Part shown: one piece after another, positions 17,794-25,616 of the stretch
How positions within the stretch are numbered: the stretch's first letter is position 1
Layout: every line of letters begins with the position of its first letter
Origin: Clostridia bacterium
Lineage (GTDB): Bacteria > Bacillota > Clostridia > Christensenellales > Aristaeellaceae
Direction of reading: 5' to 3'
Length of the DNA: 56,369 nt
NCBI GenBank assembly: GCA_017516765.1
Contig: JAFXBE010000065.1
Span: 1-56,369, forward strand
The notes under the pieces: model-generated
The model's input: the letters and a program-made list of their open reading frames with translations, nothing else
The model's database searches: none
Told to the model about the DNA's origin: nothing
Made by a program: the position numbers and the translations under genes

Positions 17794-20672
17794 TACCGGC
17801 CCGCCTCCTTTCCGTGCTTCTGGTTCCAAGCCTCAATAACGCTTTCCACAACACTCACATCCGGCGTGGGGAACTCCCGGAGCATAACGCCATCTTTGTA
17901 GTAGCCGAACTCCTCCAGCTTGCGGTAGGTCTCGCGGTTGATGCGCTTGACCGCCGTATCCATGGCGCGGCGGGCATCCACACCATCCACCGTTACGGAG
18001 ATGAAGGCGTTGGAAAGCTCGCGCTCCAGCATGTAGGTACCCAGCACCCACGGAGCCTCGGTCATCCACTCCATTTGCTCCATGATCACCTGCTTGTGCT
18101 CGCTCTTGAGGGGCAGGGAGGCAAAGGCCTCGGTGTTGGCAGTGGGCCAGATGTATTCGGAGCCGTAGGTGGATTGCAGCAGGCTGCCGAACTCGCTCTG
18201 CACCTCGGCAGAGGACCACCACTTGAGGAAGGTCCAGCTGTCCTCGGGCATATCAGTGGCAGACATGATGGCCATGGTCTCGGCACCGCCGGTGGTCCAG
18301 CGCTGCACCTGACCGGTGGCCTCATCCACCAGACCGGGGAAGAGATCGATGTTCCACAGACCGTCCAGCTCGGGGGCAGCGTTGAGCAGCAGGTTGTAGG
18401 TTGCCAGATCGGCAATGCCGATGGGCAGCGTACCGTCGCGGAACTGCTGGTAGAAGCCGGGGGAAGGCACATCGGTGGGCATGTTGTAGATGGTGAACAG
18501 CTCCGTCATCTCCCGGAAGCCCTTGAGGGAGATTTCACTGTCCAGCGTGGTATCGTCAACAGTCTCGCCGTAGATGGAGCCGCCTGCCTGAAGGATCAGC
18601 GGCAACGTGCCGGGGAATACCTTCATACCCACCATACCGGCGGTGGGGAAGTAGAAATTCATGTTGCGGCGCTGCAGCTCCGGCAGGATCTGCTTTACCT
18701 CATCCATGTTATCCGGCACGCGGATGCCAAGACCGTTCAGGATATCCTGCCGGTAGAACATGACCCAGAAGTTGACCGTCTCGGGCATGGCATACACGCC
18801 ATCCTCAAGGGTATAGGGTACGAACAGACCGGAGGAGAACCGCTGCGCCACCTCGCCGAAGTCCTGGAACTGGGTAAGATCGTAGAGGGCACCACGGATA
18901 TTCAAATAAGAAGGAACAACATACTGCAGACCCAGCACCACATCCGGCGCAGTGCCCGCCGCATTGGCAAGCACCAGCTTGTTGGCATCGGGCATGAGGG
19001 AGATATCCACCTGAATGCCGGTCTCGGGCGTGAAGCGGGAATCCACCATGTTCTGCACCAGCTCTGCATACTGGCGGCTGCGGCCCATCCACACCTGCAG
19101 GTGCTCGCTCTCGCCGTTGCCGGCAGCGTAGTCCTGGTCGGCAAAGGAGCGGAAGAAGCGCTTAACGCCCAGCAGGGCGCTCTGCAGTGCGGTGGCCTTC
19201 TGGGGCAGCTGAGCCTCGGTCTGGTAGAAGTAGATCTGGTCGATGGACAGATCGTTGATGGCCATATCCTGCAGCTGCTGCGCCAGCATACGGGCGGCAG
19301 AGTTGGCACCGGTGTTCAGCTCGCTCAGGCGGCGGGGCAGCTCTTCCGGCTCCTCCGCAAGACGGCGCAGCTGATCGGCACAGAGGGTCATGTTGGAAAA
19401 CGCACTGCCGCTGCCTTCTGCGCTGTGGGTTTTCATCAGCTCCACCATGGCGGTGCATTCATCTGCCCAACCGTTCAGGATCCCCACCAGATCGGGAATG
19501 TAGGTGAGCAGGTCGTAATCGCGGTACTTGTCGGTGGTGATGCCGCCGGTAAGGCGTACCACCTCCAGCGAAAGGCCGTTGATCTCGCTGAGCAGCCGGT
19601 CGATGGTCTCATATACCGGGGTGAGCACCGTGCAGTTGATGCGCAGGGAAAGCTCGTGCTCGCCCGCCTCCAGCCAGAAAGTCTGGGGGGCATCGCCGGC
19701 GGCAACGGTCTTGGCGGTAAAGCCGGTAGCGTAATCGAAGGGGATCATCCGGGCTGCCTCGGAGGGCAGTGCACCGTCGATCAGAACATCCACAAAAACA
19801 GGGAAATCGGCCTTGGCGCTCTGGCGGTAGAAGAAGCCCAGCTGATACCAGCCGCTCTCCTCCACATTGACGCTGTAAGTGACGGTATCGCCCGCCGCAT
19901 CAAAGGAGGTTCCGTCCAGATAGTTGATCTTGCGGTCATCCACATCGTAGGGGCTGAGCACAGCGTTGAACTCGCCAGCGCCGCGGATGGAGGAATCGTT
20001 GCGGCTCTTGATCTTTTCGGCCTCGATCACGATCAGATTGTCGCCGGAGGCATCGCCGCCCTGATAGGCAGCCACCGTCTCCGGAGCCCGCAGGCTGAGA
20101 CCGTCGATGCGGATGAAGCCGTCCAGCACCTCAAAGCCGATGGTGTGCTCACCCGCCGTAAGTGCAAACAGGAAAGGCACATCAATGCGGCCTGCCGAGT
20201 CGGTGAGCCCCACGGTCTGCGCCTGATTGGCGGCATAGGGCGTGGTGGCCACCTCGTTGCCGTAACGGTCGGTGGGAAAGATGCCGTCATCCAGCCACAG
20301 GGAGTAGAGCTTGATGCGGCGCATCTCGTAGAAGGGCAACTGCCCGTCTACGGAAACCATCATTTCGGTGGGCAGGGAGGACTGGCCAAGATTCTGATAA
20401 GTAACCCACAGCTCGTAGAGGCCATCCTCCGGCACGGTGATCACAGCTTCGCCCGTCTCGCCGGTAGCCAGCTGCAGGGCGGCGGGCGCATCGGTATTCT
20501 CACCGGCATAAACTGGCAGGGCATAGGCCGCCTGCACCTCGGAATAAAGTGCTTCCGTGCGGCTGGCAAAAACCATCCAGTCCGCCTCCTCTGCCACCGC
20601 CATGGGGCAAAGCAGCAGCACAGCTGCCGCTAGAAGCGATACGATCTTCTTCAACAAACCCTTCACCCCCAT
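17793..20672 (-). CDS. Large sugar-binding protein with N-terminal carbohydrate-binding-like domains
   Basis: 959 residues from the ATG at 20672, which overlaps the GH43 stop (TGATG). A signal peptide is followed by two beta-sandwich modules (about 50-200 and 215-360) that resemble carbohydrate-binding modules: each has a '[11 protein letters not shown] / [10 protein letters not shown]' strand, then '[13 protein letters not shown] / [11 protein letters not shown]'. After a helical linker (about 400-510) comes a normal family-1 solute-binding fold (about 530-930; [44 protein letters not shown]). Usual binding proteins are 420-550 residues, so nearly half of this one is extra. The modules could hold the polymer near the importer. 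No lipobox cysteine is seen. Confidence 0.87.
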   Translation of the reverse strand: MGVKGLLKKIVSLLAAAVLLLCPMAVAEEADWMVFASRTEALYSEVQAAYALPVYAGENTDAPAALQLATGETGEAVITVPEDGLYELWVTYQNLGQSSLPTEMMVSVDGQLPFYEMRRIKLYSLWLDDGIFPTDRYGNEVATTPYAANQAQTVGLTDSAGRIDVPFLFALTAGEHTIGFEVLDGFIRIDGLSLRAPETVAAYQGGDASGDNLIVIEAEKIKSRNDSSIRGAGEFNAVLSPYDVDDRKINYLDGTSFDAAGDTVTYSVNVEESGWYQLGFFYRQSAKADFPVFVDVLIDGALPSEAARMIPFDYATGFTAKTVAAGDAPQTFWLEAGEHELSLRINCTVLTPVYETIDRLLSEINGLSLEVVRLTGGITTDKYRDYDLLTYIPDLVGILNGWADECTAMVELMKTHSAEGSGSAFSNMTLCADQLRRLAEEPEELPRRLSELNTGANSAARMLAQQLQDMAINDLSIDQIYFYQTEAQLPQKATALQSALLGVKRFFRSFADQDYAAGNGESEHLQVWMGRSRQYAELVQNMVDSRFTPETGIQVDISLMPDANKLVLANAAGTAPDVVLGLQYVVPSYLNIRGALYDLTQFQDFGEVAQRFSSGLFVPYTLEDGVYAMPETVNFWVMFYRQDILNGLGIRVPDNMDEVKQILPELQRRNMNFYFPTAGMVGMKVFPGTLPLILQAGGSIYGETVDDTTLDSEISLKGFREMTELFTIYNMPTDVPSPGFYQQFRDGTLPIGIADLATYNLLLNAAPELDGLWNIDLFPGLVDEATGQVQRWTTGGAETMAIMSATDMPEDSWTFLKWWSSAEVQSEFGSLLQSTYGSEYIWPTANTEAFASLPLKSEHKQVIMEQMEWMTEAPWVLGTYMLERELSNAFISVTVDGVDARRAMDTAVKRINRETYRKLEEFGYYKDGVMLREFPTPDVSVVESVIEAWNQKHGKEAGR

Positions 20673-22087
20673 CAAGGTTGCACGGCGACGCGGATGCCCC
20701 ACAGGGCTGCGCCGGTCTGGTCAAGTGCGGTAAAGCAGGTGCTCCATGCGGACTGGCTCAGGTCGCAGGCGGTGTGCATCACGCCCCGGTAGGTGAGCCC
20801 ATCCAGCGTGATGGTGATATTTCTGCCATCATTGCAAACCCAAGTGCCGGTATGGTCGCCGGTCACGGTGCCGTCGGGGAGCAAAGTGGCCTCTTTGGAT
20901 ACATGCTCCACGCCGTTGATATCCCGCTGGTGCAGAAGCACCTTGTAAAGCCCGGCGCGGTTTTCCTCCGCCACAGGGCCGTCGGGCTCGCCCGCATAGC
21001 GCAGGGGCGATACCACAGGCCAGCCCTCCTCGTTCATATACATCTGATGCACGCGGATGCTGTGCGCCTCGCCGCTGTTGGCAAAGCGCGTGTGGAAAAC
21101 GATAAAGTAGCGCCCGGTCTGTGCATCATAGATGGCGGAATTGTGACCCGGGGAACGGTACGCCATGGTGATCTTGTTCTTATCGGTGGCGGCAGCGGCA
21201 AACTTGTAGCCGCCCATCAGCTTAACGCCATAGCCCACATAATCCGCATCGTTGAAGAAAGTACCGGGGCGGCCGCCGCAGCGGATCATGTTCTGGCCGA
21301 GGGCATCCTCGTAGGGGCCGTCGGGGTTTTTGGAGCGGCACACGCGGATGTTGTAGCCATCAGCAGCATTGAGCCCGCCAAAGGAGAGAAACAGGTAGTA
21401 GTAATCGGTATCCGGGCTGTAGAGGATGTAGGGGCCCTCAATGCGGCTGTGGTTCATGCCCAGCAGCTTCTTGCCGTAATTCTGCCCCTCCAGCGGGAAG
21501 CCGGTTGCGGGATCCATCTCCAGAATGTAGATGCCGCCGGAATAGCTGCCGTAGACCATCCACAGCTTGCCTTCCTTGTCGAAGAAGGTGTGGGGATCCA
21601 CCACATTGGGGTATACGCCGGCATTGTAGCCGGGCATGCCGCTCTTGAGGAAGATGCCCAGATCCTCGTAGGGGCCCTCGGGGCTGTCGCTGACGGCAAC
21701 GCCCAGCGTTGACAGGGGCGAAGAGCCCTCGCAGGTGCAGTAGTAGTAGTAATAGCGCCCGTCTGCCAGCTGCTGCACATCCGGTGCCCAGAAGGTGTTG
21801 GTACGGGCGTAGGAAAGCGCCTCCTTCAGCTGCTCCTGCACGTTGGCAAACAGGGTGCAGCCGCCGTGAGCATCGCGGGAGATCTGCTCCCAGCTGATCA
21901 GATCCAGACTGCGGGCGGCGGCCATGTGGCTGCCGTAGATATAGTAATAACCGTCCTGCGCTTTAATGATGGACGGATCGTGAACAGACACCTCGCGGAA
22001 CTTGGGGATCTTCGGCATTTCCTCCGCTGCTGCGGGCAGGCAGGCGCACAGGAGAATGAGGCAAAGCGCCAGACAGAACCGTTTCAT
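20672..22087 (-). CDS. Secreted GH43 arabinan endo-1,5-alpha-L-arabinanase-like enzyme
   Basis: 471 residues, ATG preceded by GGAGG. Signal peptide (MKRFCLALCLILLCAC, cut after PAAA). GH43 catalytic residues stand in the right order: VHDPSII (base Asp, about residue 37), VVDPHTF (second Asp) and SRIEGPYI (acid Glu). A C-terminal beta-domain from about residue 370 (GDHTGTWVC, TYRGVM) is typical of extended arabinanases. It is the first gene of the long minus-strand operon, directly behind the promoter and operator at 22.13-22.19 kb, so it should be the first tool for cutting arabinan outside the cell. Confidence 0.88.
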   Translation of the reverse strand: MKRFCLALCLILLCACLPAAAEEMPKIPKFREVSVHDPSIIKAQDGYYYIYGSHMAAARSLDLISWEQISRDAHGGCTLFANVQEQLKEALSYARTNTFWAPDVQQLADGRYYYYYCTCEGSSPLSTLGVAVSDSPEGPYEDLGIFLKSGMPGYNAGVYPNVVDPHTFFDKEGKLWMVYGSYSGGIYILEMDPATGFPLEGQNYGKKLLGMNHSRIEGPYILYSPDTDYYYLFLSFGGLNAADGYNIRVCRSKNPDGPYEDALGQNMIRCGGRPGTFFNDADYVGYGVKLMGGYKFAAAATDKNKITMAYRSPGHNSAIYDAQTGRYFIVFHTRFANSGEAHSIRVHQMYMNEEGWPVVSPLRYAGEPDGPVAEENRAGLYKVLLHQRDINGVEHVSKEATLLPDGTVTGDHTGTWVCNDGRNITITLDGLTYRGVMHTACDLSQSAWSTCFTALDQTGAALWGIRVAVQP

Positions 22088-22131
22088 ATGAGAGCAACCT
22101 CCGCAAGTATTGTTTTGGTTTGGTGATTTCT

Positions 22132-22154
22132 AAACCTTTTAGGTTTTACCTAAA
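22132..22154 (-). promoter_or_regulatory. Overlapping operator-like inverted repeats
   Basis: Two overlapping inverted repeats share a half-site: AAACCT-TTT-AGGTTT (22132-22146) and TTTAGGT-TTT-ACCTAAA (22138-22154), read on the plus strand. They lie just downstream of the -10 box of the arabinan operon, around the expected start of transcription, where a bound repressor would block the polymerase. The binding protein is unknown; the ArsR-like protein at the operon end is a candidate. Confidence 0.65.
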
Positions 22155-22162
22155 CTAATATT

Positions 22163-22191
22163 AATATACTATAGCCCCCCTATGCTGTCAA
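22163..22191 (-). promoter_or_regulatory. Sigma-70-type promoter of the arabinan operon
   Basis: On the minus strand TTGACA (22191-22186), a 17-bp spacer and TATATT (22168-22163). The -35 box matches the consensus fully. It serves the gene starting at 22087 and, by tight gene spacing, the eleven genes behind it. Confidence 0.8.
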
Positions 22192-22268
22192 GCACAAATT
22201 GGGTGAATCTGGTCGGTTTTTGGTCATTTTCTACCTCCCGGAAGGTGCAAACCGTTTGCGCACAAAGA

Positions 22269-22316
22269 AAAAAGACGAACGGATTTTGTTTGTCTCCGTT
22301 CGTCTTTTCCGTTTTT
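22269..22316 (-). terminator. Terminator after the third GH43 gene
   Basis: AAAAGACGAACGGA and TCCGTTCGTCTTTT form a long stem; on the minus strand it is followed by TTTTTTC. It separates the GH43 gene at 22344-23318 from the arabinan operon promoter and can work in both directions. Confidence 0.8.
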
Positions 22317-22343
22317 TACAGCATAGCGGGTCTCCCCCGCACC

Positions 22344-23318
22344 TCAGCCCTGAAAGAGTTGATTTTCCAGCGAGAACACAGGCAGACCATTCTCAAAGGC
22401 CACCCGCATGACAAAGCAATGGCGGTTGGGGTCGTAGAGCGGGTCGCCCACGATCTCGTCGTAGGGGCGGGCATGGTAGGAGGTATAGACAGCCCCCTCC
22501 TCATCGGTAAAGAAGGTGTTGTGGCCGGGGCCGTAGATACCCTTCTCCGCATCGGTAACAAAAACCGGCTTGCTCAGCTTATGCCATGCGGCGATATCCA
22601 TGGGGTCGGCATCCGCCTCCATCCACAGCAGACCCATGCAGTAGGCGGCGCTGGTATCGCTGGCGGAGTAGGTCATGTATACGCGGCCCTGATGCTCGAC
22701 CACCGTGGGGCCTTCGTTTACCCAGAAGCCGTGGCGCTCCCATGCATAGGTGGGCGAAGTGAGCAACATTTGGGGCGTCTTGAGCTTGAGGGGCGTCTCC
22801 ATCTCGGCGATGTAGAGGTTGGAGATCATGCGTCCGGCACCCACTTTTTCGGCCCAGATGCAGTAGCGCTTGCCGTTCAGCTGGAAAACAGTCATATCCA
22901 GAGAGAAGGCTTCGAAGCTGTATTCGTCGCCGGAGGCGCGCTCCAGCATGCCGCACTCCTCCCACCTGCCGGTGATGGGATCCTCATCCCGGCAGCGCAG
23001 CACCCACGGACGGATCTTCCACGGGTCATCCCGTTCACCGGCAGCAAAGTAGATGTACCAGCTGCCGTCCAGCCGGTGCAGCTCGGGTGCCCAGATGTGG
23101 CGGCTCATGCAGCCGCAGTCGTGAGCCTGCCACACCTGCTGCTCGGGGGCATTGCGCAGCCCCTCCAGCGTATCGGCAGTGCGCAGGATGATGCAGTCGT
23201 AAGCGGGAACGGAGGCTGTAAAATACCAGCGCCCGTCGATACGGCGGATATAGGGGTCTGCCCGCCGGGGGATAAAGGGGGTGTTCCATGCCGTCTTGAG
23301 GTAATTGGAGTTGTTCAT
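22344..23318 (-). CDS. GH43 family glycosidase, cytoplasmic
   Basis: 324 residues from the ATG at 23318, with TGGAGG upstream; no signal peptide. GH43 signatures: RADPYI (base Asp), SLDMTVF (second Asp) and VNEGPTV (acid Glu). WAPELHRLDGSWYIYFAA is a hallmark strand of the family. Many close relatives are annotated as arabinan 1,5-arabinosidases or arabinofuranosidases, but GH43 contains several activities and the substrate is uncertain. It has its own transcription unit with a terminator behind it, upstream of and in the same direction as the arabinan operon. Confidence 0.85.
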   Translation of the reverse strand: MNNSNYLKTAWNTPFIPRRADPYIRRIDGRWYFTASVPAYDCIILRTADTLEGLRNAPEQQVWQAHDCGCMSRHIWAPELHRLDGSWYIYFAAGERDDPWKIRPWVLRCRDEDPITGRWEECGMLERASGDEYSFEAFSLDMTVFQLNGKRYCIWAEKVGAGRMISNLYIAEMETPLKLKTPQMLLTSPTYAWERHGFWVNEGPTVVEHQGRVYMTYSASDTSAAYCMGLLWMEADADPMDIAAWHKLSKPVFVTDAEKGIYGPGHNTFFTDEEGAVYTSYHARPYDEIVGDPLYDPNRHCFVMRVAFENGLPVFSLENQLFQG

Positions 23319-23658
23319 GACAGGTACCTCCATCAAGTTCTATGGTACAGTTTTGTCTTATTCTGCGCCAAAACGTTTTTTCCTGCACAGGTGCCAAAAT
23401 CGTTGTGGTACACGCTTTTTTCACACAAACGCCCCTGCCCGGCAGCGGACAGGGGCCCGTTCAAGAGATTTCTACGATGCAAATGTTAGGTCAGCTATGC
23501 GCCTTTTGGGATACGGCTGGCATTATCGGGTCATGTCTACATATGCATCTGGTTTTGAGGGATGGCTTTTATTTCCTTCTAAACAAAGTCTGGAGTCAAG
23601 AGCCTGTTTTCTTGCGAACAGAACAACCGCCTTGCCGAAGCCCGGCAAGGCGGTTCCT
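23319..23658. other. Intergenic region between GH43 and the toxin gene
   Basis: No gene seen. It holds the leader and presumably the promoter of the GH43 gene on the minus strand (a candidate TTGGCG, 18 bp, TACCAT is weak), the palindrome AAAACGTTTT near 23375, a GC-rich hairpin with CCCCTG/CAGGGG arms at about 23433-23456, and the toxin-side hairpin listed separately. Confidence 0.4.
23625..23655 (-). terminator. Hairpin after the toxin-antitoxin operon
   Basis: AACCGCCTTGCCG (23625-23637) and CGGCAAGGCGGTT (23643-23655) make a perfect 13-bp stem a few bases past the toxin stop. There is no clear U-run on the minus strand, so the strength is uncertain. Confidence 0.55.
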
Positions 23659-23985
23659 TTACATCTCCATACTGTTAAGCGCACTGACCTGATCTCTCCG
23701 GGCGTAGATGACCGCAAAGACCTGTACCGGCTTTTTCTCCTCATCGATCCAGAAGTACATCAGGTAATTCTTGACGGCTTTCATCCGCACACCCTCGCTG
23801 CGCCAGGGTTCCTCGTCTACCAAACGGACGCGCCTAGGCATATGGGCGAGAGTTGCCATTGCGAAAGCCAGCAGCCGTAGCGTGTTCTGTGCGGCATCAG
23901 GTGCGAACAGCTCATTGGCGATATAGTCTCTGATCTCCCGCAGCTGCTCCTGCGCCTGTGCAGTGACTCTGACTTCGTACTCCAT
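23659..23985 (-). CDS. RelE/ParE-family toxin
   Basis: 108 residues. The pattern fits the RelE/ParE fold: VRVTAQAQEQLREIRDYIANEL at the N-terminus and RMKAVKNYLMYFWIDEEKKPVQVFAVIYARRD at the C-terminus, where toxins of this family carry their functional residues. RelE members cut mRNA at the ribosome and ParE members poison gyrase; the sequence alone does not separate the two. The ATG lies two bases after the antitoxin stop codon, the usual arrangement. Confidence 0.85.
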   Translation of the reverse strand: MEYEVRVTAQAQEQLREIRDYIANELFAPDAAQNTLRLLAFAMATLAHMPRRVRLVDEEPWRSEGVRMKAVKNYLMYFWIDEEKKPVQVFAVIYARRDQVSALNSMEM

Positions 23986-23987
23986 GC

Positions 23988-24284
23988 TTACTCTCCGCGA
24001 AGCAGATCCGCCATGGCAGCCTCCAACGGGACAGAATCCCCCTGTTTGGCCTGCGTGAGACCACGGCTCATCATGGCATTGAAGTCAGCATCACTCATGG
24101 TGTCGCGGGTGGGAATGCACGCAGGTACAGTCAGGGAAAAGGGCAGCCCCTTTCGCATGATGATCTGACGATAAAGGGAATTGATCACGACGGATACAGG
24201 CAGACCAAGCTGTGCCAGGATCCCTTCTGCCTGCTCCTTGATCTCCGGCTCGACGCGAGCCATAACATTGGAACTCTTTGCCAT
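23988..24284 (-). CDS. RelB/DinJ-family antitoxin
   Basis: 98 residues from the ATG at 24284 (AAAGGAGTG upstream). The N-terminal 45 residues have the ribbon-helix-helix form of RelB/DinJ antitoxins (MARVEPEIKEQAEGILAQLGLPVSVVINSLYRQI). The C-terminal part would wrap the toxin. It precedes the toxin gene by two bases. A perfect-arm palindrome in its promoter (24320-24342) is the likely autoregulatory operator. Confidence 0.87.
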   Translation of the reverse strand: MAKSSNVMARVEPEIKEQAEGILAQLGLPVSVVINSLYRQIIMRKGLPFSLTVPACIPTRDTMSDADFNAMMSRGLTQAKQGDSVPLEAAMADLLRGE

Positions 24285-24308
24285 GGGGTTCACTCCTTTC
24301 TTGATTTT

Positions 24309-24342
24309 AATATATGCGAATGTATTGCGAATTGCAATACAT
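24309..24342 (-). promoter_or_regulatory. Promoter and palindromic operator of the toxin-antitoxin operon
   Basis: On the minus strand TTGCAA (24337-24332), 17-bp spacer, TATATT (24314-24309). The palindrome ATGTATTGC-GAATT-GCAATACAT (24320-24342) covers the -35 box and spacer. Binding of the antitoxin there would shut the promoter, the standard scheme for these operons. The stretch 24343-24578 behind it shows nothing I can identify. Confidence 0.75.
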
Positions 24343-24578
24343 TTTGATGGGCGCGATACCACCTTTTTCAAGGTCCATCCAACACCCAATCACATCAGAA
24401 ACCCGGGCAAAACCTCTTTTTTGAACGATTGATTCCAGCGTTCGGGAACGGGAGGCCGCGGGTTCTCATTCTGTCGGCACAGGTTGTCAGACAGCAGGAA
24501 GCGCATGGTTTCTGCGTATACCCCAACGCTGTGGGGCTGAAGCAATTCATAAATTTTTGATCGGATGCAACCTGTCAT

Positions 24579-24607
24579 TTGTCAGATGACGAACAAACAT
24601 GTATACT
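24579..24607 (+). promoter_or_regulatory. Promoter of the YitT-like gene
   Basis: TTGTCA, 17-bp spacer, TATACT. It lies 56 bases before the chosen ATG at 24663 and shows that the longer in-frame reading from 24579 cannot be the true start. Confidence 0.7.
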
Positions 24608-24662
24608 ATCCCTATCTGCCCCACGGCAGACCCATTCCCCTCAGCAAGGACTGATCCACCCG

Positions 24663-25301
24663 ATGAAACATCTCCTCACCACCCTGCGCACTGTTTTTGC
24701 CTCCCTGAAGCCCCGGTGCATCCTGCTGGTGTTGCTGGGCAGCGGCATACAGGCCTTCGGCGTTTGCAATATCCATGCCTATTCCTTTGTTACCGAGGGC
24801 GGTACGCTGGGACTGGAGCTGCTCCTGTACCGCTGGACGGGGCTTTCTCCCGCCATCAGCAGTATCGTGCTCAACGGCATCTGCTATGCCATCGGCTGGC
24901 GGATGCTGGGCGGTACCTTTCTGGCCTACTCCGGCATTGCGGTGGGCTTCTACGCCCTGTGCTATGCCCTGTTGGAGCCCTTTGCGCCCCTGTTCCCCGG
25001 GCTGATCGCCTCGCCGCTGGTGTGCGCGCTGGTGGGCGCGGTGTTTGTGGGCGTGGGTGCGGGCGTGAGCATGCTGGGCGGCGGCGCGCCAGGCGGCGAC
25101 GATGCATTGGCCATGAGCCTGAACAAGCGCTTCGGCTGGGGCGTGGAAAAGGTGTATCTGGTCAGCGATCTGTCGGTGCTGCTGCTGTCGCTGAGCTACA
25201 TCCCGCCGGAAAAGATCGTTTTCAGCCTGCTGACGGTGGTGCTCAGCGGGCGGATCGTGGGCTGGATCCAGAAGCTGAAAAAAGAAGAACAGCCGGGCTG
25301 A
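24663..25301 (+). CDS. YitT/YczE-like integral membrane protein
   Basis: 212 residues from the ATG at 24663, with AAGGA about 11 bases upstream. Five membrane segments are evident. Motifs typical of the YitT-like proteins are present: GSGIQAFGVCNIHAYSFVTEGG near the start and GGGAPGGDDALAMSLNK in the loop before the last helices. The family is widespread in Bacillota; no transported substrate is established for most members. It stands alone between its own promoter and a terminator. Confidence 0.8.
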   Translation: MKHLLTTLRTVFASLKPRCILLVLLGSGIQAFGVCNIHAYSFVTEGGTLGLELLLYRWTGLSPAISSIVLNGICYAIGWRMLGGTFLAYSGIAVGFYALCYALLEPFAPLFPGLIASPLVCALVGAVFVGVGAGVSMLGGGAPGGDDALAMSLNKRFGWGVEKVYLVSDLSVLLLSLSYIPPEKIVFSLLTVVLSGRIVGWIQKLKKEEQPG

Positions 25302-25315
25302 TCCAAGCCCCAAAG

Positions 25316-25358
25316 GCCCCCGGGAGCGTGCGAAAAGCCGCCCTCCGGGGGCTGCTTT
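25316..25358 (+). terminator. Terminator after the YitT-like gene
   Basis: GCCCCCGGGAG and CTCCGGGGGC form a stem with one bulged G, followed by TGCTTTAT. It lies 15 bases after the stop codon. Confidence 0.6.
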
Positions 25359-25427
25359 ATGCCTGCAAACCGCCTATCTCTCGCAGCAACCGCCATCGGC
25401 AAATAACCCCTATCACGGCAGCTGCTC

Positions 25428-25554
25428 ATCCATCCGCCCGGCAGATTCGGATCGGAACGCCCCGGCGGTGGAAAGCCGCCCGGCTACCCCGGTCTGCCAT
25501 CGGCAGCCCGCCCCATCCATCCTCCCCGGCAGATTCGGATTGAATTGCCCCGGC
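25428..25554 (+). repeat. Imperfect direct repeat of about 39 bp
   Basis: Two copies, 25428-25466 and 25515-25554, share ATCCATCC at the start, GGCAGATTCGGAT in the middle and GCCCCGGC at the end. The second copy overlaps the -35 box of the GH97 promoter. The rest of the 315-base gap between the two genes has no other gene. The repeat may come from a local duplication. Confidence 0.55.
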
Positions 25555-25568
25555 TTTTGTGCTATGCT
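25540..25568 (+). promoter_or_regulatory. Promoter of the GH97 gene
   Basis: TTGAAT, 17-bp spacer, TATGCT, 48 bases before the ATG at 25617. Confidence 0.65.
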
Positions 25569-25616
25569 TGCCATAGACGGTTTTCCCAAAAAAGAAAAGA
25601 GAGGCAGGAACGAATC

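Noticed and set aside
17814..20633. Long plus-strand open frame opposite the large binding protein
   Set aside because: Shadow of a GC-rich gene; no domains and no ribosome-binding site.
24390..24578. 62-residue minus-strand frame upstream of the toxin-antitoxin promoter
   Set aside because: No ribosome-binding site, and its start overlaps the YitT promoter. It could be a remnant, but nothing supports a gene.
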